From: an uncultured Pseudomonadales bacterium
GTDB taxonomy: Bacteria; Pseudomonadota; Gammaproteobacteria; Pseudomonadales; IMCC2047
Assembly (NCBI GenBank): GCA_947258895.1
Contig: CAMYKE010000151.1
Coordinates: 1-7,297 of the forward strand
Direction: 5' to 3'
Length of the DNA: 7,297 bases
The notes below the pieces were generated by a model, which had not been told where the DNA came from, did no database searches, and worked only from the letters and a program-made list of their open reading frames with translations. The position numbers and the translations under genes are program-made. Position 1 is the first letter of the stretch. Each line of letters begins with the position of its first letter. Of the stretch, positions 1 to 6,496 are shown piece after piece.

Positions 1-1
1 C

Positions 2-1327
2 GATTGCGGTTCCGAATTCAGTAAATGGCAAGGCCAGTGCGTCGATTGCGGCGGCTGGAATACCATCACGGAATTTCGTATCCCGGCCGCTGCGGGTGGC
101 TCAAAACCATTGCAGGGTTATAGCGGAGCTCCATCCAAAGTGCAGAGTCTGGCCGATGTCGACCTCGAATCGGTCCCCCGGATACGCTCCAACATTGGTG
201 AATTCGATCGCGTCCTGGGGGGTGGCCTGGTTCCCGGGTCGGTAGTATTGATCGGTGGGCACCCCGGCGCCGGCAAGAGCACCCTGTTATTGCAGTTACT
301 CTGCCAACTGGCCGAGACGCGCAGTGCGCTGTATGTCACCGGTGAGGAGTCGCTGCAGCAGGTGGGCATGCGGGCCCAACGCCTGGGCCTGCCCGGCAAG
401 CAACTCAAGATGCTGTCAGAGACCAGTGTCGAGGCCATCTGCGGTGTGATCCAGCAGCACAAGCCGGAACTGGTGGTAATCGACAGCATCCAGGTCATGC
501 ACCTGGACGATATCAGTTCTGCGCCGGGTAGCGTATCCCAGGTGCGGGAAAGCGCCGCTTATCTTACCCGGCTCGCCAAGCAGACCAATACCGTCGTGCT
601 TATGGTCGGCCATGTTACCAAGGAAGGCAGCCTTGCCGGACCCAAGGTGCTGGAGCACATGATCGATTGTTCGATAATGCTGGAAGGTACCAGTGACAGC
701 AGGTTCCGCACCCTTCGTGGAATCAAGAACCGGTTTGGTGCCGTGAACGAGCTGGGTGTATTCGCAATGCTGGAAGCGGGGCTAAAGGAAGTCAAAAATC
801 CCAGCGCGATCTTTCTATCCCGGTCCGAGGAACTGGCGGCGGGCAGCCTGGTGATGGTGGTCTGGGAGGGTACCCGGCCGTTGTTGGTGGAGATCCAGGC
901 GCTAGTGGATGAGAGCCAGTACGGGCAGCCACGGCGTGTCACCCTGGGTCTTGACCAGAATCGCCTGGCGATGCTGCTCGCAGTATTGCATCGCCACGGC
1001 GGCTTGCATACCGGCGACCAGGACGTGTTCGTAAACGTGGTGGGCGGCGTGCGAGTGCTGGAAACCAGTGCCGATCTCGCGCTGTTGCTGGCGGTGGTCT
1101 CCAGTTTACGGGATAAACCGCTGCCGAGGGACCTGATTGCGTTCGGTGAGGTCGGACTGTCCGGAGAGATTCGACCGGTACCCAGTGGCCAGGAACGTCT
1201 TCATGAGGCGGCCAAGCACGGCTTCAAGCGTGCGATCGTACCGCGGGCGAACCTGCCCCAGGGCGGTATTGAGGGCCTTGAGTTAGTCGGTGTTGACAAA
1301 CTCGACCAGGCGCTGGCGCATCTCTGA
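2..1327 (+). CDS. radA: DNA repair/recombination protein RadA (Sms), 5'-partial
   Basis: RadA is a RecA-like ATPase of the DnaB-helicase type that promotes branch migration and processing of recombination intermediates in the cytoplasm. The frame is open from base 2, and 441 residues are visible. By comparison with E. coli RadA (460 aa) about 12 N-terminal residues lie off the left edge. In order one sees the remainder of the C4 zinc finger (a lone DCG, then CVDCGGW), the Walker A motif GGHPGAGKST (about 250-290), Walker B LVVIDSIQV (about 470-495), the RadA signature KNRFG (about 727-741), and a C-terminal Lon-protease-like domain (from about 920) containing VNVVGGVRV and FGEVGLSGEIRPVPSG. 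In-frame TTG at 110 is not the start, because zinc-finger coding precedes it. The gene ends 24 bp before the convergent ettA stop. I saw no clear terminator between them. Identity is near certain. Confidence 0.97.
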   Translation, partial: DCGSEFSKWQGQCVDCGGWNTITEFRIPAAAGGSKPLQGYSGAPSKVQSLADVDLESVPRIRSNIGEFDRVLGGGLVPGSVVLIGGHPGAGKSTLLLQLLCQLAETRSALYVTGEESLQQVGMRAQRLGLPGKQLKMLSETSVEAICGVIQQHKPELVVIDSIQVMHLDDISSAPGSVSQVRESAAYLTRLAKQTNTVVLMVGHVTKEGSLAGPKVLEHMIDCSIMLEGTSDSRFRTLRGIKNRFGAVNELGVFAMLEAGLKEVKNPSAIFLSRSEELAAGSLVMVVWEGTRPLLVEIQALVDESQYGQPRRVTLGLDQNRLAMLLAVLHRHGGLHTGDQDVFVNVVGGVRVLETSADLALLLAVVSSLRDKPLPRDLIAFGEVGLSGEIRPVPSGQERLHEAAKHGFKRAIVPRANLPQGGIEGLELVGVDKLDQALAHL

Positions 1328-1351
1328 ATTGGTGGCTTCGCGGCACGGGCG

Positions 1352-2976
1352 CTACGCCAGGCGCTTGTATTTCATCCGTTGCGGTTGCTCGGCCGCACCG
1401 GTGCGCTGTTTGTGATCGGCCTCGTACTCGCTGTAATTCCCCGTAAAAAAGACGGCCTGGCTATCGCCTTCGAATGCCAGGATATGAGTCGCCAGGCGAT
1501 CGAGGAACCAACGATCGTGGGAAATAATCAGGGCGCAACCGGGAAAGGACAGCAATGCTTCTTCCAGCGCGCGCAGGGTTTCCACATCCAGGTCGTTGGT
1601 GGGCTCATCCAGTAGTAACAGGTTAGCCCCCTGTTTCAGCAGCTTGGCCAGGTGCAGCCGGTTACGTTCTCCACCCGACAGGTCCTTGACAAATTTTTGC
1701 TGGTCGCCGCCCTTGAAATTGAAACGCCCAAGGTAGGCGCGTGAAGGGGTTTGGTAGTTGCCGACCTGGATCATGTCGAGGCCGTCGGATACCGCTTCCC
1801 ATACCGTTTGGCTGTCATCGAGGTCACGCATCTGGTCCACGTACGCCAGTTTCACGGTCTCCCCCAGGCGAACGCTTCCCGAATCGGGTTGCTCGATACC
1901 GGCGAGCATCCTGAACAGGGTTGATTTACCTGCGCCGTTGCCGCCGATAACACCCACGATACTGCCCGGCGGTACCTTGAAGCTCAGGTCTTCGATCAGC
2001 AGGCGATCGCCGAACCCCTTGGATACGCCGTCCACCTCAACGACCAGGTCGCCCAACCGCGGCCCCGGTGGAATATAGATCTCCTGGGTCTCACTGCGGC
2101 GCTGCACTTCCTGGGAGTTCAGCTCCTCGAAGCGCGCCAGCCGCGCCTTGCTTTTGGCCTGGCGCCCCTTGGGGTTGGAGCGGACCCACTCCAGTTCGGC
2201 ATGGATTGTAGCAGGCGTTGTTCCTTCTGCTCAAGCCAGCTTGAATAATTGCCCTCGTACGGGATGCCGCGACCACGATCGAGTTCCAGTATCCAGCCCG
2301 CGGCGTTATCGAGAAAATACCGATCGTGGGTAATCGCGACCACGGTGCCGGGGAACTCCAGCAGAAAGTGCTCCAGCCAGGCGACGCTCTCGGCGTCGAG
2401 GTGGTTAGTCGGTTCGTCGAGTAGCAGCATGTCGGGGCTGGACAGCAGCAATCGGCATAAGGCGACGCGTCGGTTTTCGCCACCCGACAGGGTGCTGACG
2501 TCGGCATCCCAGGGCGGCAGGCGTAACGCATCTGCGGCGACTTCCATCTTGTGCGTGAGGTTGTGGGCATCGGTGGCCTGGATAATATCCTCCAGCCTTG
2601 CCTGTTGCCTGGCGAGGGCGTCAAAATCTGCGTCCGGTTCGGCATAGGCGGCATACACCTGGTCGAGTGCGGTCAGGGCATCGAGGGCTTCACGGAGGCC
2701 GTCCTCGACGTTACCTCTGACGTCCTTGGCGGGATCCAGCTGCGGCTGCTGCGGCAGGTAGCCGACTTTTAGGTCGGCCAAGGCGCGGGCCTCACCGTCA
2801 AATTCCGTATCTACGCCTGCCATGATCCGCAACAGGCTCGATTTGCCCGCGCCATTGAGGCCGAGTACCCCGATCTTGGCGCCGGGAAAAAACGACAGGG
2901 AAATATCCTTGAGAATTTCGCGCTTGGGCGGGACTATTTTAGTCAAGCGATTCAGGGTGTACGCGTATTGTGCCAT
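1352..2976 (-). pseudogene. ettA: Energy-dependent translational throttle protein EttA (ABC-F), frameshifted in the inter-domain linker
   Basis: EttA is a soluble ABC-F ATPase that binds the ribosomal E site and gates the first elongation step according to ADP/ATP. The gene lies in two frames. The N-terminal frame (2976 to 2119) starts MAQYAYTLNR and carries ABC domain 1: Walker A GLNGAGKSS (39-47), the arm (about 95-139), signature LSGGE (163-167), Walker [12 protein letters not shown] with catalytic E188, and His217. After EQKEQRLLQ it drifts into non-homologous residues and stops at 2119-2121. The second frame takes over at about 2209 with ELEWVR and [12 protein letters not shown], then ABC domain 2: Walker [10 protein letters not shown], signature [20 protein letters not shown] and ISHDRW, ending YKRLA. 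The second frame has an in-frame TGA just upstream and no ATG; its GTG at 2107 has no family support as a start. The start at 2976 has AGGA nine bases upstream. The gene is divergent from nrdR and convergent with radA. Pseudogene or assembly error cannot be separated here. Confidence 0.9.
2203..2217 (-). other. Probable 34-nt deletion junction breaking ettA
   Basis: Reading ettA (minus strand), only 17 nt separate the codons for the conserved QR (of EQKEQR) from those for the conserved ELEWVR. In E. coli EttA, recalled from memory, 17 residues (51 nt) lie between them. The net loss is therefore about 34 nt, which shifts the frame by -1 and removes roughly 11 residues. The affected part is the first helix of the P-site tRNA-interacting motif that joins the two ABC domains. 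Sequence on both sides is fully conserved, so the lesion is local. The exact end points cannot be set without a close relative. The short repeat ACAA occurs on both sides of this stretch, which could mark a slippage end point, but that is weak evidence. Confidence 0.7.
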
Positions 2977-2985
2977 GCTGTCAGA

Positions 2986-2989
2986 TCCT
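2986..2989 (-). promoter_or_regulatory. Ribosome binding site of ettA
   Basis: On the minus strand AGGA lies nine bases before the ATG at 2976. This supports that start, which also gives the conserved MAQY N-terminus of the EttA family. Confidence 0.6.
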
Positions 2990-2995
2990 GCTGGA

Positions 2996-3012
2996 AGCCT
3001 CTATCGAAGGCT
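2996..3012. other. Small inverted repeat in the ettA leader
   Basis: AGCCT (2996-3000) and AGGCT (3008-3012) are a perfect 5-bp inverted repeat around a 7-nt loop. In an ettA transcript the hairpin would sit about 20-36 nt before the start codon, just upstream of the Shine-Dalgarno. The stem is short and no U-run follows it, so it may have no role. Confidence 0.25.
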
Positions 3013-3087
3013 CGCTAGGGTAATCGAAAACCGTGTTGAACTCAATTTTCTGCGCCGCCGCAGGCCCCGTTCGAGAGCCCCGCAACC

Positions 3088-3103
3088 AGGCAATATACAG
3101 TGG
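3088..3103 (+). promoter_or_regulatory. Possible NrdR-box-like element upstream of nrdR
   Basis: The 16 bases have the core CAATATACAGTG, close to the AT-rich palindromic NrdR-box pattern (approximately ACACWATATATWGTGT, from memory) at about 12 of 16 positions. It sits 13 bases upstream of the proposed nrdR -35 element. NrdR boxes usually come in pairs about 31-32 bp apart. The region at that distance downstream matches only poorly, so this is a tentative call that would imply autoregulation. Confidence 0.2.
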
Positions 3104-3115
3104 CGCCCCCGGGTG

Positions 3116-3144
3116 CTGGCAGGTTACAATAAGTTGCGTATAAC
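3116..3144 (+). promoter_or_regulatory. Putative sigma70 promoter for the nrdR-rib-nusB-thiL unit
   Basis: CTGGCA (3116-3121, four of six matches to TTGACA) and TATAAC (3139-3144, five of six to TATAAT) are separated by exactly 17 bp. Transcription would start near 3151, leaving a leader of about 20 nt before the nrdR ATG at 3171. A TACAAT at 3125-3130 is a second -10-like sequence but has no -35 at a good distance. Confidence 0.5.
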
Positions 3145-3157
3145 CTAATGAAATGCA

Positions 3158-3163
3158 AAGGGA
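3158..3163 (+). promoter_or_regulatory. Ribosome binding site deciding the nrdR start
   Basis: AAGGGA ends seven bases before the ATG at 3171. This selects 3171 over the in-frame ATG at 3153, which has no Shine-Dalgarno and would add six residues before the invariant MHCPFC N-terminus of NrdR. Confidence 0.65.
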
Positions 3164-3170
3164 AAATTTG

Positions 3171-3626
3171 ATGCACTGTCCGTTTTGCCAGGCCAATGAT
3201 ACCAAGGTGATCGATTCGCGGCTGGTCACCGAAGGTGAGCAGGTGCGCCGGCGCCGGGAGTGCACCGAATGCGGTGAACGCTTCACCACCTATGAAACCG
3301 CAGAGCTATGGATGCCGCGACTGGTAAAGCGCGATGGCAGTAGAGTGCCGTTCGACGAGACCAAGCTGCGCAACGGCATGCTGCGGGCCCTGGAAAAGCG
3401 TCCGGTCAGTGTGGAGCAGGTTGAGGCGGCCATAAATCATATCAAGCATAACCTGCGGGCGCAGGGTGAACGTGAGATCAAGGCCTTTGTGATTGGCGAA
3501 ATGGTCATGGAAGAGCTTAGGGCGCTGGATGAAGTAGCCTATATCCGGTTCGCCTCTGTGTACCGCCAGTTCCAGGATGTGGAACAGTTTCGTGAGGAAA
3601 TCGAGCGCTTGACCGGGCAGGGCTAG
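3171..3626 (+). CDS. nrdR: Transcriptional repressor NrdR
   Basis: NrdR represses ribonucleotide reductase genes when dATP is bound. The 151 residues match the family's usual length (149 in E. coli). A zinc ribbon is formed by Cys3, Cys6, Cys31 and Cys34 (MHCPFC and [10 protein letters not shown]), with the arginine-rich stretch VRRRRE between. An ATP-cone domain follows from about residue 49 to 139, including [20 protein letters not shown] and the conserved [13 protein letters not shown]. The start at 3171 is chosen for its Shine-Dalgarno and for the MHCPFC terminus; the in-frame ATG at 3153 would lengthen it abnormally. It is the first gene of the rib cluster, 10 bp before ribD, and is divergent from ettA. 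Its likely targets (nrd genes) are not in the window. Identity is very secure. Confidence 0.97.
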   Translation: MHCPFCQANDTKVIDSRLVTEGEQVRRRRECTECGERFTTYETAELWMPRLVKRDGSRVPFDETKLRNGMLRALEKRPVSVEQVEAAINHIKHNLRAQGEREIKAFVIGEMVMEELRALDEVAYIRFASVYRQFQDVEQFREEIERLTGQG

Positions 3627-3636
3627 CGGTTACGGT

Positions 3637-4788
3637 ATGAGGCAGGGAATTCCCGATGAAGTATTCATGGCGCGCGCGCTACAGTTGGCTGGTAATGGCT
3701 TGTATACGACTCGGCCCAATCCCCGGGTGGGCTGCGTGCTGGTCAGGCAAGGCGAAACCGTCGGCGAGGGCTGGCATCAAACTGCCGGACAGGCGCATGC
3801 CGAGATTGCTGCGCTGCAAAGCGCCGGCGCGCGCGCCCGCGGAGCGACCGTCTACGTGACGCTGGAGCCCTGTGCACACCATGGTAAAACCCCTCCCTGC
3901 GCGGACGCGCTGATCGAAGCCGGGGTGGTGAAAGTCGTAGCGGCAATGCGGGATCCCAACCCGCTGGTTGCGGGGCAGGGACTGGCGCGGCTCGAGGCGG
4001 CGGGCATCGAGGTCGACGTCGGGCTGTTGCAAGCCCAGGCCGAGGCGTTGAACCCGGGTTTCAGCAAGCGTATGCGCAGCGGCTTACCCCTGGTGAGATT
4101 GAAAATGGCGACCAGCCTCGATGGCCGCACCGCAATGGCGTCCGGTGAGAGCAAGTGGCTAACGGGGCCAGCGGCGCGCGCGGATGTGCAGCGGTTGCGG
4201 GCACGCAGTTGCGCAGTGCTAACCGGTATTGGCACCGTGCTGGCCGATGATCCTGCGCTCACCGTGCGCACCTGGCAGCCGGGCCAGGAAAATGCCGCGG
4301 CTATCGGACATCGGCAGCCCCTGCGGGTGGTGCTGGATTCGGCATTCCGCACGCCGGTCACGGCACAGCTGTTGCGAGCGAATGGCGATACCCTGATTAT
4401 CGGCGCCGGCGAGCTACCGGCGACCCGTGTGCTGCGAGCAAAGGGCGCGCAGACCGCAGTGCTGCCAGCACCGGCCGCTGATGCCGCTCGTGTTGATCTG
4501 GCGGCTGTGCTGCGCCTGCTCGCCGAGCGCCAGTGCAACGAAGTGTTGGTCGAGGCCGGCGCGACCCTGGCGGGCGCGTTCCTGCAAGCGGGGCTGGTGG
4601 ATGAACTGATAATCTACCAGGCGCCCATGCTGCTGGGGCATGAGGCGCGGCCGATGCTGAGGCTTCCCGGTCTCGAGCGGTTAGCGCAGCGCCTGCAGCT
4701 GGTCATCAAAGAGGTGCGCTGCGTTGGTGCAGACCTGCGGATTAATGCTATAGTCACGCCCCGTTCGGAGGACGACCGGAAACGCTAA
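3637..4788 (+). CDS. ribD: Bifunctional diaminohydroxyphosphoribosylaminopyrimidine deaminase / 5-amino-6-(5-phosphoribosylamino)uracil reductase RibD
   Basis: RibD carries out the second and third steps of riboflavin synthesis: zinc-dependent deamination of the pyrimidine, then NADPH-dependent reduction of the ribosyl side chain. It has 383 residues (E. coli 367). The N-terminal deaminase domain (about 1-145) shows TRPNPRVGCVLV, HAE (His54, catalytic Glu56) and PCAHHGKTPPC (Cys79, Cys88), so the zinc site is complete. The reductase domain (about 150-370) shows KMATSLDGRTAMASGESKW, VLADDPALTVR and VEAGATLAGAFLQAGLVDEL. The start at 3637 gives an N-terminus (PDEVFMARALQLA) that aligns with E. 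coli QDEYYMARALKLA. The Shine-Dalgarno is weak, so translation may depend on coupling to nrdR, 10 bp upstream. Its stop overlaps the ribE start. Confidence 0.96.
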   Translation: MRQGIPDEVFMARALQLAGNGLYTTRPNPRVGCVLVRQGETVGEGWHQTAGQAHAEIAALQSAGARARGATVYVTLEPCAHHGKTPPCADALIEAGVVKVVAAMRDPNPLVAGQGLARLEAAGIEVDVGLLQAQAEALNPGFSKRMRSGLPLVRLKMATSLDGRTAMASGESKWLTGPAARADVQRLRARSCAVLTGIGTVLADDPALTVRTWQPGQENAAAIGHRQPLRVVLDSAFRTPVTAQLLRANGDTLIIGAGELPATRVLRAKGAQTAVLPAPAADAARVDLAAVLRLLAERQCNEVLVEAGATLAGAFLQAGLVDELIIYQAPMLLGHEARPMLRLPGLERLAQRLQLVIKEVRCVGADLRINAIVTPRSEDDRKR

Positions 4789-5447
4789 TGTTCACAGGAA
4801 TTATTGAGGCAGTCGGGGAAATAACAGCGTTGCTGCCCCAGGGTAGCGATGCCCGGGTGCGCGTCGCCACCGGAAAGCTGTCCCTGGACGACGTCAGGTT
4901 GGGGGACAGCATCGCGGTAAACGGCGTGTGTTTGACCGTGGTCGAATTGCCGGGAGACGGTTTCTGGGCGGATGTATCCGGCGAGACTATTAGTTGCACC
5001 AGTTTTCAGTTCCTGGCGAGCGGCAGTCCGGTGAACCTGGAAAAGGCGTTACTGCCGACGTCGCGGTTGGGCGGGCACATGGTGAGCGGGCACGTCGACG
5101 GAATGGGCGAGGTGGTCAGCCGCACGCCCGATGGGCGGTCGGAACGCTGGGTATTCCACGCTCCTGCCGAGCTTGCCCGATATATCGCCCACAAGGGCTC
5201 TATTTGCATCGATGGCACCAGCCTTACGGTGAACGGGGTGGATGGCTGTGAGTTTGATGTCAATATTGTGCCGCATACGCTCGCGGAAACCATTATCGGA
5301 GGCTACCGGGTCGGGACCCGCGTCAATCTCGAAGTGGACCTGGTGGCGCGTTACCTGGAGAGACTGTTGCTGGGCGACAAGGCGGCACAATCCGGCTCTG
5401 GCGCGGGTGTCGATTTGGCGATGTTGCAGGAAAACGGTTTTGCCTGA
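4788..5447 (+). CDS. ribE: Riboflavin synthase alpha chain RibE (RibC in E. coli naming)
   Basis: The enzyme dismutates two 6,7-dimethyl-8-ribityllumazine molecules to riboflavin and the pyrimidine product, the last step of the pathway. The 219 residues fit the family (about 200-220). The N-terminus MFTGIIEAVG is diagnostic. Two tandem lumazine-binding repeats are visible: GDSIAVNGVCLTV in the first (Cys48) and GSICIDGTSLTVNGV in the second, with GHMVSGHVDG (His102) between and DFN-like FDVNIVPHTL plus NLEVDLVARYLERL near the end. The start overlaps the ribD stop in TAATG. GGA lies seven bases upstream and a stronger GGAGG 16 bases upstream, so it is probably translationally coupled. Residues beyond about 200 form a short tail of no recognised function. 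Confidence 0.96.
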   Translation: MFTGIIEAVGEITALLPQGSDARVRVATGKLSLDDVRLGDSIAVNGVCLTVVELPGDGFWADVSGETISCTSFQFLASGSPVNLEKALLPTSRLGGHMVSGHVDGMGEVVSRTPDGRSERWVFHAPAELARYIAHKGSICIDGTSLTVNGVDGCEFDVNIVPHTLAETIIGGYRVGTRVNLEVDLVARYLERLLLGDKAAQSGSGAGVDLAMLQENGFA

Positions 5448-5527
5448 CATGACTCGCCCGCATTGATGCGATATTGGGGCCGGCAATTGCCGTCGGCGTT
5501 GGGGAAATTTGAAGGGTTGAGGAAAAG
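5448..5527 (+). other. ribE-ribH intergenic gap lacking ribBA, with a 12-bp palindrome
   Basis: In many gammaproteobacteria (for example Pseudomonas) ribBA, for DHBP synthase and GTP cyclohydrolase II, lies between these genes. Here there are only 80 bp with no recognisable RibBA remnant. CGGCAATTGCCG (5481-5492) is a perfect 12-bp palindrome. As RNA it could fold only into a 4-bp stem with an AATT loop. No U-run follows, so it does not look like a terminator. Confidence 0.5.
5519..5523 (+). promoter_or_regulatory. Ribosome binding site of ribH
   Basis: GAGGA ends four bases before the ATG at 5528, a tight but workable spacing. A second purine run, GAAGGG at 5511-5516, lies 11 bases before the ATG. 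Unlike ribE, ribH therefore has its own strong initiation signal. Confidence 0.55.
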
Positions 5528-5998
5528 ATGATCAAGACGATTGAGGGAGATTTTTCCGCTGCAACGGCACGTTTTGCGCTGGTGGTCGGACGTTTTAACG
5601 GTTTTGTGGTCGAGAGCCTGGTGCAGGGCGCGCTCGATGCCTTGCAACGGCACGGGGTTGCAGAAGGAAATCTCACCCTCATTCGAGTGCCGGGTGCGTT
5701 CGAAATACCGCTGGCCGTGCAAAAAGCAGCGACCAGCGGCCAGTACGATGCGATTGTTGCGCTTGGCGCGGTAATTCGGGGTGGCACGCCACATTTTGAA
5801 TACGTTGCCGGCGAGTGTGTGAAAGGTCTTGGCCAGGTGATGCTCAAGGCGGAAATACCCGTCGCGTTTGGCGTGTTGACGGTAGATTCCATTGAGCAGG
5901 CAATTGAGCGTTCGGGCACCAAGGCCGGCAACAAGGGTGCCGAGGCGGCGCTGTCGGCATTGGAGATGGTTAGCCTGCTCCGTAACCTGGATCATTGA
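5528..5998 (+). CDS. ribH: 6,7-dimethyl-8-ribityllumazine synthase RibH
   Basis: RibH condenses 5-amino-6-ribitylamino-uracil with 3,4-dihydroxy-2-butanone 4-phosphate to give the lumazine substrate of riboflavin synthase. Family members assemble into pentamers or 60-mer shells. The 156 residues are the usual length. Family motifs are complete: [21 protein letters not shown] with the substrate-binding [12 protein letters not shown] (54-63), [18 protein letters not shown] with catalytic His89, [27 protein letters not shown] with Arg128, and the helical C-terminus [10 protein letters not shown]. It follows ribE after 80 bp and precedes nusB, as in E. coli. The stop codon TGA overlaps an ATG (TGATG) that opens a mini-ORF. 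Confidence 0.97.
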   Translation: MIKTIEGDFSAATARFALVVGRFNGFVVESLVQGALDALQRHGVAEGNLTLIRVPGAFEIPLAVQKAATSGQYDAIVALGAVIRGGTPHFEYVAGECVKGLGQVMLKAEIPVAFGVLTVDSIEQAIERSGTKAGNKGAEAALSALEMVSLLRNLDH

Positions 5999-6033
5999 TG
6001 CGCGTGACGCGCCTTACCCCAGCGGATTTTTAA
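5998..6033 (+). other. Mini-ORF bridging ribH and nusB, possible translational coupler
   Basis: An ATG overlapping the ribH stop codon opens a 11-residue frame ([11 protein letters not shown]) that ends in TAA only three bases before the nusB ATG. nusB lacks a good Shine-Dalgarno. Ribosomes re-initiating after ribH could be carried to the nusB start. There is no homologue I recognise and no independent ribosome binding site, so the frame may be chance. Confidence 0.25.
6000..6012. other. Small GC-rich inverted repeat between ribH and nusB
   Basis: GCGCG (6000-6004) and CGCGC (6008-6012) form a perfect 5-bp stem around a TGA loop. A T-rich stretch follows only 14 bases later (about 6027-6031), too far for a normal intrinsic terminator. 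It could be an mRNA processing or attenuation site, or have no role. Confidence 0.3.
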
Positions 6034-6036
6034 ATT

Positions 6037-6477
6037 ATGACGACCGCTAAATTCTCCCCGGGCGCGCGCAGGCGGGCACGACAACTGGCAGTGCAGGCGC
6101 TGTATCAATGGCAACTGGCGGGCGCATCGCTGAGTACCATAGAACTGGAGTTCCGCCAGGATAATGATATGGCCAGGGTGGATGGAGCCTATTTCAGTGA
6201 ATTACTGCACCAGGTGCCCGCCACCCTGAGCGAACTGGATGCACATCTCGCCACCTTCCTGGATCGTGATTTAGCCGAGCTGACGCCCGTGGAGTTGACC
6301 ATACTGCGCATTGGTGCGTATGAAATGGTGCGCAGAACCGATGTGCCCTATCGCGTCGTGATCAACGAAGGCGTTGACCTGGCCAAGAGATTTGGCGCGA
6401 CAGATGGTCACAAGTATATCAATGGCGTGTTGGACAAGCTTGCCCGCAATTTACGAGCGCAAGAAACCGCGCCGTAG
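6037..6477 (+). CDS. nusB: Transcription antitermination factor NusB
   Basis: NusB pairs with S10 (NusE), binds boxA RNA and helps RNA polymerase read through rRNA operons; it also aids rRNA maturation. The 146 residues compare with 139 in E. coli. The basic N-terminal helix [19 protein letters not shown] binds RNA. The conserved core [51 protein letters not shown] completes the all-helical fold. The start at 6037 puts the arginine-rich helix at about residue 9 as in the family. The upstream AT-rich stretch has no clear Shine-Dalgarno, suggesting coupling to ribH or to the mini-ORF before it. thiL follows after 19 bp. Identity is very secure. Confidence 0.97.
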   Translation: MTTAKFSPGARRRARQLAVQALYQWQLAGASLSTIELEFRQDNDMARVDGAYFSELLHQVPATLSELDAHLATFLDRDLAELTPVELTILRIGAYEMVRRTDVPYRVVINEGVDLAKRFGATDGHKYINGVLDKLARNLRAQETAP

Positions 6478-6496
6478 CAGGCGTCCCTGAGTATTG

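Noticed and set aside
110..1327. radA starting at the TTG at 110
   Set aside because: The same frame is open back to base 2 and encodes the RadA zinc-finger residues, so the true start is off the left edge.
1328..1351. Bidirectional terminator between convergent radA and ettA
   Set aside because: Only weak GC-rich complementarity was found and no T-run on either strand, so a terminator cannot be supported.
1352..2107. Second ettA half as an independent single-ABC protein starting at GTG 2107
   Set aside because: The homology to EttA continues upstream of the GTG in the same frame (ELEWVR to EELNSQE), so the GTG is internal. No good Shine-Dalgarno is seen before it.
2119..2237. Programmed -1 frameshift joining the two ettA halves
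   Set aside because: No slippery heptamer of the X XXY YYZ type was found in the overlap of the two frames, and about 11 residues of the linker would still be missing. EttA is not known to use frameshifting.
2977..3170. FMN riboswitch before the rib cluster
   Set aside because: The proposed leader is only about 20 nt and nothing resembling the conserved RFN element is visible.
3852..4538. 228-residue minus-strand open frame opposite ribD
   Set aside because: It lies wholly antisense to ribD with complete motifs. It is rich in Ala, Arg and Ser, as expected from a GC-rich shadow frame, and shows no recognisable domain.
5351..5995. 214-residue minus-strand open frame opposite ribE/ribH
   Set aside because: It is antisense to well-conserved ribE and ribH codons, has no family motif and no ribosome binding site; a shadow frame.
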